A stretch of DNA of 64,000 nt, taken from Actinomycetes bacterium. GTDB lineage: Bacteria; Actinomycetota; Actinomycetes; Propionibacteriales; Nocardioidaceae. Each line of letters starts with the position of its first letter. Position 1 is the first letter of the stretch. The position numbers were made by a program, and so were the translations under genes. The stretch is taken from the NCBI GenBank assembly GCA_023396115.1, contig JAEWXC010000022.1, positions 103,925 through 167,924 on the forward strand, given 5' to 3'. Positions 1-6,090 of this stretch are shown piece by piece. Under the pieces are notes generated by a model that ran no database searches, was not told where the DNA came from, and saw only the letters and a list, made by a program, of their open reading frames with translations.

Positions 1-1
1 G

Positions 2-187
2 CTGGACGAGAACGGCGAGCCCCTGCAGACCGATGCCCGGCTCAGCGACCCCGAGGACGTCATCAAGGTCGTGCCCGACCCGTGGTGGGGCAAGGCCTGG
101 GAGTCCGTGGAGCTCGCCGGCAACCCGCCCGCCCCGCAGCCGGACCCGAACACCCAGATCGACGGCACCAAGGACCAGAAGAAGTGA
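2..187 (+). CDS. FtsB/DivIC-family septum formation initiator, C-terminal end
   Basis: Only the last 61 residues are inside the window, the frame being open to the left edge. FtsB/DivIC proteins are single-pass coiled-coil proteins of the FtsL-FtsB-FtsQ divisome subcomplex. The visible part is the extracytoplasmic tail, with an ARLSDPEDVIKVVPDPWW stretch and a proline-rich, charged end (TKDQKK). This tail immediately before a DUF501 gene and ppx fits the usual actinobacterial order eno-ftsB-DUF501-ppx. Its TGA overlaps the GTG of the next gene, suggesting translational coupling. The coiled coil and membrane segment lie outside, so the family call rests on the tail and context. Confidence 0.7.
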   Translation: MDENGEPLQTDARLSDPEDVIKVVPDPWWGKAWESVELAGNPPAPQPDPNTQIDGTKDQKK

Positions 188-732
188 GCCAGACCCCCTC
201 CCCGACCGACCCCGCCGAGCCGGTCGCCCCGGCGGACGCCGCTGCCATCGCCGCCCAGCTGGGCCGGGAGCCGCGCGGCATCCACGCGGTCGGGCACCGC
301 TGTCCCTGCGGCAACCCCGACGTGGTGACCACCGAGCCGCGCCTGCCCAACGGCACGCCGTTCCCGACCACGTTCTACCTGTCCTGCCCGCGTGCGGCGT
401 CACGGATCGGCACCCTCGAGGCGTCCGGCCTGATGAAGGAGATGCAGGACCGGCTGGGCACCGACCCCGAGCTGGCCGCCGCCTACGCGGCCGCGCACGA
501 GCGGTACCTGGCTGCGCGCGAGGAGGTCCGGGTCGCGCACGGCCACGACGTCCCCGAGATCGAGGGCATCTCGGCCGGCGGCATGCCGAACCGGGTCAAG
601 TGCCTGCACGTCCTGGCCGGGCAGTCGCTGGCCCAGGGCCGCGGCGTCAACCCGCTGGGTGACGAGGTGCTGGACCTGCTGGGCGAGTGGTGGGCCAGCG
701 GTCCCTGCGTGCCGCGGCCGACGGACGGCTGA
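184..732 (+). CDS. DUF501 domain protein
   Basis: 182 residues from the GTG that overlaps the upstream stop (GTGA); an earlier in-frame ATG would run deep into the ftsB-like gene and was not used. Visible hallmarks are a CPCGNP motif at residues 40-45, the run FPTTFYLSCPR at 60-70 and a conserved PNRVKCLH near residue 140. DUF501 proteins have no established function; the Cys/His pattern suggests metal binding, which is inference. They sit almost invariably between ftsB and ppx in actinobacteria, as here, with 3 bp to the downstream gene, so all three are probably cotranscribed. Confidence 0.85.
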   Translation: MSQTPSPTDPAEPVAPADAAAIAAQLGREPRGIHAVGHRCPCGNPDVVTTEPRLPNGTPFPTTFYLSCPRAASRIGTLEASGLMKEMQDRLGTDPELAAAYAAAHERYLAAREEVRVAHGHDVPEIEGISAGGMPNRVKCLHVLAGQSLAQGRGVNPLGDEVLDLLGEWWASGPCVPRPTDG

Positions 733-735
733 ACC

Positions 736-1647
736 GTGAGCGCACCGGTCGCCGCTGTGGACTGCGGCACCAACACCATCAAGCTGCTCATCGGTGACCT
801 GCCCGACGTGGCGGTCCGCGAGTCGCGCATGGTCCGGCTGGGGCAGGGCGTCGACGCCACCGGCCGCCTCGCCCCCGAGGCGCTGGAGCGCACCTTCGCC
901 GCGATCGACGAGTACGCCGACCTGATCCGCGCCCACGGGGTCGAACGGATCCGGTTCTGCGCCACCTCGGCCACCCGCGACGCCACCAACGCCGACGAGT
1001 TCACCGCTGGGGTGCGGGCCCGGCTCGGGGTCGATCCCGAGGTGATCGCGGGGACCGAGGAGGCGGCGCTGGCCTTCGACGGGGCGGTGCGCCACCTCCG
1101 CGAGGACTGGCCGGCCCCGGTGCTGGTGATCGACATCGGTGGCGGCTCGACCGAACTGATCCTGGGGGAGCGGACCCCGACCGCGGCGTACTCGATGGAC
1201 ATCGGCAGCGTCCGGCTGCACGAGCGGCACCTGCACGACGACCCGGCCACCGCGGCCCAGGTCGCGGCCTGCGTGGCCGACATCGACGCCGCCCTCGACG
1301 AGGCCGCGGCGGCAGGGGTGGACCTGACCCGGGCGGCGACCGTGGTCGGCGTCGCCGGGACGATCACCTCGGTGGCCGCCGGCTGCCTGGACCTGCCCGC
1401 CTACGACGCGGCGGCGATCGACCAGTCCGTGCACGAGGTCGGCGCGGTGCTCGCCCAGGTGGAGCGGCTGGTCGCGATGAGCACCGCCGAGCGGCTGGCA
1501 CTGGGCTGGATGCACCCGGGTCGTGCCGACGTCATCGACGCCGGCGCCCTGGTGCTGGCCCGGGTCCTGGCCCGCACCCCGGTGGGGCACCTGGTCGTCT
1601 CCGAGTCCGACATCCTCGACGGGATCGCCTGGTCGATGGTCTCCTGA
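736..1647 (+). CDS. ppx: Ppx/GppA phosphatase family (exopolyphosphatase)
   Basis: 303 residues, the short form of the family without a C-terminal HD domain. It hydrolyses terminal phosphates of inorganic polyphosphate or the pentaphosphate of pppGpp. The ASKHA-fold phosphate-1 motif DCGTNTIKLLIG is at residues 9-20 and the phosphate-2 motif IDIGGGSTELI at about 132-142; a third glycine motif VVGVAGTITS follows near 205. The GTG start lies 3 bp after DUF501, indicating an operon. Family membership is secure; substrate preference (polyP versus pppGpp) cannot be read from the sequence. Another polyphosphate-linked domain, VTC, occurs at 29.3 kb. Confidence 0.9.
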   Translation: MSAPVAAVDCGTNTIKLLIGDLPDVAVRESRMVRLGQGVDATGRLAPEALERTFAAIDEYADLIRAHGVERIRFCATSATRDATNADEFTAGVRARLGVDPEVIAGTEEAALAFDGAVRHLREDWPAPVLVIDIGGGSTELILGERTPTAAYSMDIGSVRLHERHLHDDPATAAQVAACVADIDAALDEAAAAGVDLTRAATVVGVAGTITSVAAGCLDLPAYDAAAIDQSVHEVGAVLAQVERLVAMSTAERLALGWMHPGRADVIDAGALVLARVLARTPVGHLVVSESDILDGIAWSMVS

Positions 1648-1650
1648 CCC

Positions 1651-1675
1651 CGGACCGGACCGGACCGGACCGGAC
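1651..1675 (+). repeat. CGGAC pentanucleotide tandem repeat, five units
   Basis: Five perfect consecutive CGGAC units lie just after the ppx stop codon in non-coding DNA. It is a simple repeat that could vary in copy number; no function is evident. Confidence 0.85.
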
Positions 1676-1714
1676 GGGGCGGAGCGGCCGCGTGACGCCG
1701 ACCTCCCCCCTTGC

Positions 1715-1796
1715 GCGACGCCGACCGGGCACTTGCGTGGTCCCGACCGGGCACTTTCGCGACGCTGACCGGGCACTTGCGTGGTCCCGACCGGGC
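1715..1796 (+). repeat. 44-bp tandem duplication built of GACCGGGCACTT half-units
   Basis: Two near-identical 44-bp units (starting at 1715 and 1759) each contain two copies of a roughly 22-bp core beginning CGACCGGGCACTT. The array ends directly at the TACCGT box (1797-1802) that precedes the uracil-DNA glycosylase start, so it occupies the upstream promoter region of that gene. The repeated cores could be binding sites, but this is inference. Confidence 0.8.
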
Positions 1797-1809
1797 TACC
1801 GTCGGTCCC

Positions 1810-2652
1810 ATGGAGCCGGTCGACCTCCCGCACCCGGTCACCGGGCAGCGGTTCCCCAGCCCGGTGCCGCCGGGTTGCGGGTGGCCGGGCGACCCGGCCA
1901 CCGCCAGCACCCGGGTGGCCCGCAGCGCCGCCGGGGTGCAACGGCTCGCTGCCGCGGCCGACCCGGGACAACTGGACGCCCGGGTCAGCGTCTGTGCTGC
2001 CTGCCCCCGGCTGGTGGCGTGGCGTACCGAGGTGGCTCGCACCAAGCGGGCGGCCTACGCCGACCAGCCCTACTGGGGGCGGCCGGTGCCGGGCTGGGGG
2101 AGCCCGGACGCCCCGGTCCTGGTCGTCGGCCTGGCCCCGGGAGCCCACGGAGCCGCCCGCACCGGACGCAACTTCACCGGGGACGACGCCGGCGACTGGC
2201 TCTTCGGCTCCCTGCACCGCACCGGGTTCGCCTCCGCCCCGACCAGCCGGCACACCGGTGACGGGACCGAGCTGCACCGGGTACGGATCACCCCGGCGGT
2301 GCACTGCGTGCCGCCCGACAACGTGCCCACTCCGGACGAGCTCGCTGCTTGCTCTCCCTGGCTGCGTGCCGAGCTGCGGCTCACCGGCGCCGGGGTGCTG
2401 GTGGCGCTGGGCGCGGTCGCCTGGCGCGCGGTGCTCGGTGCGGCGCGCCACGACGGGTGGCAGGTGCCCCGCCCGGCACCCCGTTTCGGCCACGCCGCGC
2501 AGGTGACGCTGCACCGCGCGGACGGCGGCGAGGTGGTGCTGCTCGGGTGCTACCACCCCAGCCGGCACAACACCGCGACCGGTCGGTTGACCGCGTCGAT
2601 GCTGGACCAGGTGTTCACCCGCGCAGCGGCACTGGGAGGATGCTCGGCATGA
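1810..2652 (+). CDS. udgB: family 5 uracil-DNA glycosylase (UdgB type)
   Basis: Removes uracil and some deaminated purines from DNA to start base excision repair. The 280-residue protein carries the family-5 motif A GLAPGAHGAARTGR (107-120), motif B HPSRHN (249-254) and four cysteines (C62, C65, C166, C181) placed to bind a [4Fe-4S] cluster. Start chosen at the ATG 7 nt after a TACCGT -10-like box; the open frame extends 33 codons further upstream, but that part is repeat DNA. The stop overlaps the ATG of the ACT gene (ATGA). UdgB enzymes are common in GC-rich actinobacteria and thermophiles. AlkD and AlkB repair genes lie within 3 kb. Confidence 0.9.
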   Translation: MEPVDLPHPVTGQRFPSPVPPGCGWPGDPATASTRVARSAAGVQRLAAAADPGQLDARVSVCAACPRLVAWRTEVARTKRAAYADQPYWGRPVPGWGSPDAPVLVVGLAPGAHGAARTGRNFTGDDAGDWLFGSLHRTGFASAPTSRHTGDGTELHRVRITPAVHCVPPDNVPTPDELAACSPWLRAELRLTGAGVLVALGAVAWRAVLGAARHDGWQVPRPAPRFGHAAQVTLHRADGGEVVLLGCYHPSRHNTATGRLTASMLDQVFTRAAALGGCSA

Positions 2653-3167
2653 CCTTGCACGCCATCACCGTCCTGGGACACGACCGACCCGGCATCATCG
2701 CCGAGGCCACCGGGAAGATCGCCGGACTGGGCCTCAACCTCGAGGACTCCACGATGACGCTGCTGCGCGGCCACTTCGCGATGATGCTGGTCTGCTCCGG
2801 CGACGCCCCCGCGGCCGAGATCGAGTCGGCCCTGGCGCCGCTGGCAGCCGACGGCACCCTCGACGTGAGCGTGCGCGAGGTGCCCACCGAGGAGCCGGGT
2901 GCAGCCCTGGGCAACGGCTGGCTGCTCACCGTGCACGGCGGCGACCGGGCCGGGATCGTCTCCGGTGTCGTCGCCGAGGTCGCGGCGGTCGGCGGGAACA
3001 TCACCGACCTCACCACCCGCCTGGCCGGGGGCCTCTACCTGCTCATCGCCGAGGTCGACCTGCCCTCCGGCACCGACGTGGTGGCCCTGGAGGCGGCGCT
3101 GCAGTCCCGCGCCACCGACCTGGGCGTGGGCGTCACCCTGCGCGAGGTGGAGGCCGACGAGCTGTGA
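2649..3167 (+). CDS. double ACT-domain regulatory protein (GcvR-like)
   Basis: 172 residues made of two ACT domains, about 1-78 and 90-170, each opening with a loop of the ligand-binding type (GHDRPGI at 10-16 and GGDRAGI at 97-103). Stand-alone ACT pairs of the GcvR type bind amino acids such as glycine or serine and act through partner proteins. There is no DNA-binding or catalytic domain. Start chosen at the ATG overlapping the udgB stop; an ATG three codons upstream is an alternative. The end overlaps the deformylase GTG, so the three genes are translationally coupled. Ligand and partner are unknown. Confidence 0.8.
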   Translation: MTLHAITVLGHDRPGIIAEATGKIAGLGLNLEDSTMTLLRGHFAMMLVCSGDAPAAEIESALAPLAADGTLDVSVREVPTEEPGAALGNGWLLTVHGGDRAGIVSGVVAEVAAVGGNITDLTTRLAGGLYLLIAEVDLPSGTDVVALEAALQSRATDLGVGVTLREVEADEL

Positions 3168-3724
3168 GCGGCCCTTCCGAACGGCTCGCCGCCTGGACCG
3201 AGGCCGAGCTGGAGGTGACCGGGCGCGTCCTGGACGTGGTCCGTGCCCCGGCGAGCGTGCTCGCCACCGACGGCGACCGGGTGGACCCGACCGACCCCGC
3301 GATCGTGCAGCTGGCTGCCGACCTGGTGGCCACCCAGCGGGTCAGCCCCGGCTGCGTCGGCCTGGCCGCGCCGCAGGTGGGCCAGAGCCTGCGGGTGTTC
3401 AGCGTCGACGTCTCCGAGCACCCCAAGACCCGTGACCACCACGGCATGTTCGTGCTGTGCAACGCCGAGGTGGTCTCCGGCAGCCGCAACGAGAAGGCCC
3501 GCGAGGGCTGCATGAGCGTGCCGGACCTGACCGGTGACGTGAAGCGTCCCAGCCGGATCGTGGTCACCGGCCAGCTGCCCGGCACCGGCGAGGAGGTCAC
3601 CTTCTCGGCCAACGCCTTCGAGGCCCGCGCCCTGCAGCACGAGATCGACCACTGCCGCGGCAAGCTCTTCCTCGACCAGGTGGCCGGCGCGCACGCGGTC
3701 TTCGCCCGCAAGACCTACCTGTAG
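3164..3724 (+). CDS. def: peptide deformylase
   Basis: Removes the N-formyl group from nascent proteins; a cytosolic metalloenzyme. All three signature motifs are present: GLAAPQVG (66-73), EGCMSVP (114-120, metal-binding Cys116) and HEIDH (159-163, two metal-binding histidines and the catalytic glutamate). At 186 residues it is a normal size, with an N-terminal extension of about 40 residues before the catalytic core. The GTG start overlaps the ACT gene stop (GTGA). No formyltransferase neighbour is present. A tRNA gene follows 23 bp downstream. Confidence 0.93.
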   Translation: MSGPSERLAAWTEAELEVTGRVLDVVRAPASVLATDGDRVDPTDPAIVQLAADLVATQRVSPGCVGLAAPQVGQSLRVFSVDVSEHPKTRDHHGMFVLCNAEVVSGSRNEKAREGCMSVPDLTGDVKRPSRIVVTGQLPGTGEEVTFSANAFEARALQHEIDHCRGKLFLDQVAGAHAVFARKTYL

Positions 3725-3747
3725 CGCACCTAGGCTGGGCCGCGCAC

Positions 3748-3821
3748 GCCCCCGTATCCCAACCGGCAGAGGAAACCGTCTTAAACACGGTCCAGTGTGG
3801 GTTCGAACCCCACCGGGGGCA
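3748..3821 (+). tRNA. tRNA with UAA anticodon (tRNA-Leu-like), short variable loop
   Basis: A 74-nt cloverleaf: acceptor stem GCCCCCG paired with CGGGGGC, discriminator A at 3821, anticodon stem ACCGT/ACGGT with loop CTTAAAC (anticodon TAA, reading UUA), and T-arm GTGGG-TTCGAAC-CCCAC. The D-loop has the GGCAGA pattern seen in leucine tRNAs and a three-base-pair D stem. The variable region is only 5 nt (CCAGT), whereas bacterial leucine tRNAs normally have a long class II variable arm. CCA is not encoded. The cloverleaf and anticodon are read directly; charging with leucine is inferred. Confidence 0.85.
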
Positions 3822-3868
3822 CCTCTCGTCGGACACCCCTGGGGGTGGCAGCACCTAACCTCGACCCC

Positions 3869-4642
3869 GTGACCAGCCAGTCGTCCACCGCCGCGGACGT
3901 GCGGGCCGCCGTGCTCGGTCACGCCGACCCGCACCGGGCCGAGCAGACGGCCCGCTTCTTCCGGACCGGGCCCGGCGAGTACGGCGAGGGTGACGTCTTC
4001 GTCGGCGTCGCGGTCCCGGTGCTGCGCACCATCGCGGCCGCGCACGCCGACCTGCCGCTCACCGATCTCCGCGACCTGCTCGACGACGCCGAGCACGAGC
4101 ACCGGTTCACCGCGCTGGCGGTGATGACCGAGGCGTACAAGCGGGCGCTGCGGCCCCGGACCCGCGACGACGCGCGGTGCCACGCCCTGCACGCCAGCTA
4201 CCTGGACGCGCTGGACGGCGGTGGCGTCGACAACTGGGACCTGGTCGACCTGAGCGCCCCCTGGTTGATTGGGGAGCACGTGCGGGTGCACGGGCGCGTG
4301 GACGGGGACCGGGTGCTCGACGACCTGTGGGGCGCGGAGGACCTGTGGCGGCGCCGGGCTGGCATCGTGGCGACCCTCGCCCACCTCCGGGCCGGGGACG
4401 CCGGGCCCACGCACCGGGCCGTGCTCGCGGTGCTGGACGACCGGCGCCCGCTGGTCCAGAAGGCAGCCGGCTGGATGCTGCGGGAGTCCGGGTCCAAGGT
4501 CAGCAGCGCCGGCCTGCTCGACTTCCTGCACGAGCACGCCGGTGCGATGGGGCGCACGGCCCTGACGGTCGCCACCGAGAAGCTGGACCCGACCACCCGG
4601 GCCCGGTTGCGGGCGCTGCGGCCGGAGCCGCCGGTCTCGTGA
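3869..4642 (+). CDS. AlkD-family DNA alkylation repair protein
   Basis: AlkD proteins are HEAT-repeat DNA glycosylases that excise positively charged 3- and 7-alkyl purines. The 257-residue protein shows the helical repeats with family-type segments VDNWDLVD (near residue 119), RRRAGIVATLAH (about 160) and KAAGWMLRE (about 205). The start is the GTG seven nt after a TAACCT box; the open frame reaches back into the tRNA, which argues against an earlier start. It converges on the AlkB gene, placing two alkylation-repair enzymes tail to tail. Substrate range is not determinable here. Confidence 0.85.
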   Translation: MTSQSSTAADVRAAVLGHADPHRAEQTARFFRTGPGEYGEGDVFVGVAVPVLRTIAAAHADLPLTDLRDLLDDAEHEHRFTALAVMTEAYKRALRPRTRDDARCHALHASYLDALDGGGVDNWDLVDLSAPWLIGEHVRVHGRVDGDRVLDDLWGAEDLWRRRAGIVATLAHLRAGDAGPTHRAVLAVLDDRRPLVQKAAGWMLRESGSKVSSAGLLDFLHEHAGAMGRTALTVATEKLDPTTRARLRALRPEPPVS

Positions 4643-4678
4643 CGGCCGGTGCCGGGACCGGCTGGGACGGGCCGCGGC

Positions 4679-5347
4679 TCAGTCGCTCAACCCGGTCTCG
4701 CGCAGCGTGATGTTGATCCGGCCGGAGGTCAGTCCACAGCCGGCCGGCGCCGTGCCCGGGGCGGTGCCGGTCACCCCGTGGAAGGCGAACCGGGACGGTC
4801 CGCCGAAGACGAACAGGTCACCCGAGCGCAGTTCCACGTCGGTCCAGGGACGGTTGCGGTGCTCGGTGTTGCCGAAGCGGAACGTGGCGGTGTCGCCGAT
4901 CGAGAGCGAGACGACGGGGGAGTCGACGACCTCCTCCTTGTCCTGGTGCATCCCCATCCGCGCGGCGTCGTCGTAGAAGTTCACCAGCGCCGTGTCCGGG
5001 GTGTAGGCCGGGGGCGGGTCGTCGTGGGCCGCGGCGAGCGCCCGTCGACCCAGCCGCACCATCCAGTCGGGCACCTCGAGCACCCGGGCACCGTTCACGT
5101 CCACCGCCTCGCGCGTGTAGGCGTAGGGGCGCCAGTGCCAGCCCAGGCAGACCGTGGAGACGCTCATCCGCCCGCCCCGGGTGGCGGCCCTGCGGGACGG
5201 GACCGGACCGGCGACCCACTCGGTGTACCGGGCGACCAGCCAGGCCTGCTGCTCCAGCGTCAGCCAGTCCGGGACGTGCACCGCCCCGGGGGCGATCACC
5301 CGGGGTTCGCGTGGTGGCTCGGCGGGTGCGTCGAACAAGGTCTCCAC
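4679..5347 (-). CDS. alkB: AlkB-family 2-oxoglutarate/Fe(II) dioxygenase
   Basis: Oxidatively demethylates 1-methyladenine and 3-methylcytosine in nucleic acids. The 222-residue protein shows the iron ligands H134 and D136 in GMHQDKE, a distal His190 in RFAFHG, and the 2-oxoglutarate/substrate arginines of the RxNxTxR motif (R210, N212, R216). Start taken at the GTG giving VETLFD; a longer open frame exists, but its extra 46 codons are translated from tandem-repeat DNA and look non-coding. It converges with AlkD; upstream lies a block of repeats and a hairpin, so it is probably transcribed alone. Confidence 0.88.
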   Translation of the reverse strand: METLFDAPAEPPREPRVIAPGAVHVPDWLTLEQQAWLVARYTEWVAGPVPSRRAATRGGRMSVSTVCLGWHWRPYAYTREAVDVNGARVLEVPDWMVRLGRRALAAAHDDPPPAYTPDTALVNFYDDAARMGMHQDKEEVVDSPVVSLSIGDTATFRFGNTEHRNRPWTDVELRSGDLFVFGGPSRFAFHGVTGTAPGTAPAGCGLTSGRINITLRETGLSD

Positions 5348-5391
5348 CCCTCGAGCCTGCCACGGCGCCCGGAGGAGGGCCCTCGTCAGCA

Positions 5392-5547
5392 GAGTCCGTG
5401 TCGTTGGTCGAGTCCGTGTCGTTGGTCGAGCTCCGTGTCGTTGGTCGAGCTTGCCGAGACCGGGGATCTCGGCAAGCTCGATCACCGGGGGACGGCTCGG
5501 TCACCGGAAGACGGCTCGATCACGGGGGCGGCTCGGTCGCGGGGGAG
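5392..5547. repeat. intergenic block of two 18-bp tandem repeat families around a hairpin
   Basis: Left part: three 18-19 bp units of the type GAGTCCGTGTCGTTGGTC (starting 5392, 5410, 5428). Right part: about four units resembling GGCTCGRTCACCGGGGGAC between 5475 and 5547, ending at the stop of the MarR gene. A perfect inverted repeat sits between them. Motifs of the type TTGGTCGAGCTTGCCGAGACC are known as dispersed intergenic repeats in several high-GC actinobacteria, recalled from general knowledge, not searched. The block lies upstream of alkB and downstream of the MarR gene. Confidence 0.8.
5445..5481. terminator. perfect 15-bp inverted repeat hairpin
   Basis: Arms TCGAGCTTGCCGAGA (5445-5459) and its exact complement (5467-5481) around a 7-nt loop. 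It lies downstream of the MarR gene on the minus strand and could terminate it, but there is no U tract and the sequence looks like a dispersed repeat, so a terminator role is only possible. Confidence 0.6.
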
Positions 5548-5551
5548 GGGT

Positions 5552-6016
5552 TCAGTCGCGGGGCTGGTCGTCCAAGTACTTCGCCAGCCCCCGGGCCAGG
5601 CCACGGACGCCGAGCAGCAGACCGTCGAGCTCGGCGTCGGTCATCTGGGCCAGGGCCGCGTCCTGGTGCTCGGTGTGCAGCGAGTTCAACTCGTCCAGGG
5701 CCACCCGGCCCTCGGGGGTCGGCTGCAGCAGGCGGGAGCGGCGGTCGCTCGGGTCGGTCTCCTGGCGCAGCATGCCGTGCTCGACCAGGCGGGCCACCAG
5801 ACCCGAGACGGTGGCCGGCGAGACACCGAGGGTCTCCGAGACGTCCTGGGCCGTGACCGGGCCGACCCCGGCGAGCATCAGGACCTTCAACTGGGGGACG
5901 GTCAGCTCGGTGGCCATCACCGATGGCAGGCGCAGTCGCAGCCCGATCCTGTTGAAGCGGCGGAACTCGCCCATGAGCTCGGCGAGAACCGATTCGCGTG
6001 CCGTCATGGCAGACAC
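5552..6016 (-). CDS. MarR-family transcriptional regulator
   Basis: A 154-residue winged-helix regulator with the MarR layout: N-terminal dimerisation helices, a helix-turn-helix around residues 52-75 (QDVSETLGVSPATVSGLV), a wing with the typical DxxDRR signature (DPSDRRS, about 88-94), and C-terminal helices. It is divergent from the RND transporter gene with 74 bp between the starts, so the likely role is ligand-responsive repression of that pump and of itself. Start given at GTG (MSAMTA); the ATG three codons inside is equally possible. The effector is unknown. Confidence 0.88.
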   Translation of the reverse strand: MSAMTARESVLAELMGEFRRFNRIGLRLRLPSVMATELTVPQLKVLMLAGVGPVTAQDVSETLGVSPATVSGLVARLVEHGMLRQETDPSDRRSRLLQPTPEGRVALDELNSLHTEHQDAALAQMTDAELDGLLLGVRGLARGLAKYLDDQPRD

Positions 6017-6025
6017 CGTATATTC

Positions 6026-6036
6026 AGTCTCACACT
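6026..6036. promoter_or_regulatory. candidate MarR operator
   Basis: AGTCTCACACT is an 11-bp near-palindrome with one mismatched arm position, lying in the AT-richer interval between the divergent MarR and RND starts and next to a TATATT-like stretch. MarR proteins commonly bind such short palindromes over their own divergent promoters; binding here is inferred. Confidence 0.4.
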
Positions 6037-6090
6037 AACGATCGGTGAGGGTCCCGCCCTTGCCTCCCCTCGCCCGAGGAGTTCCGACCC

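Noticed and set aside
1715..1796. Short CRISPR-like array
   Set aside because: The two units are contiguous with no unique spacers and no cas genes are present.
400..2568. A minus-strand frame open for over 700 codons opposite DUF501, ppx and udgB
   Set aside because: Low-complexity Gly/Arg/Val/Asp/His composition and no motif; it is the antisense frame of GC-rich genes whose own products have clear catalytic motifs.
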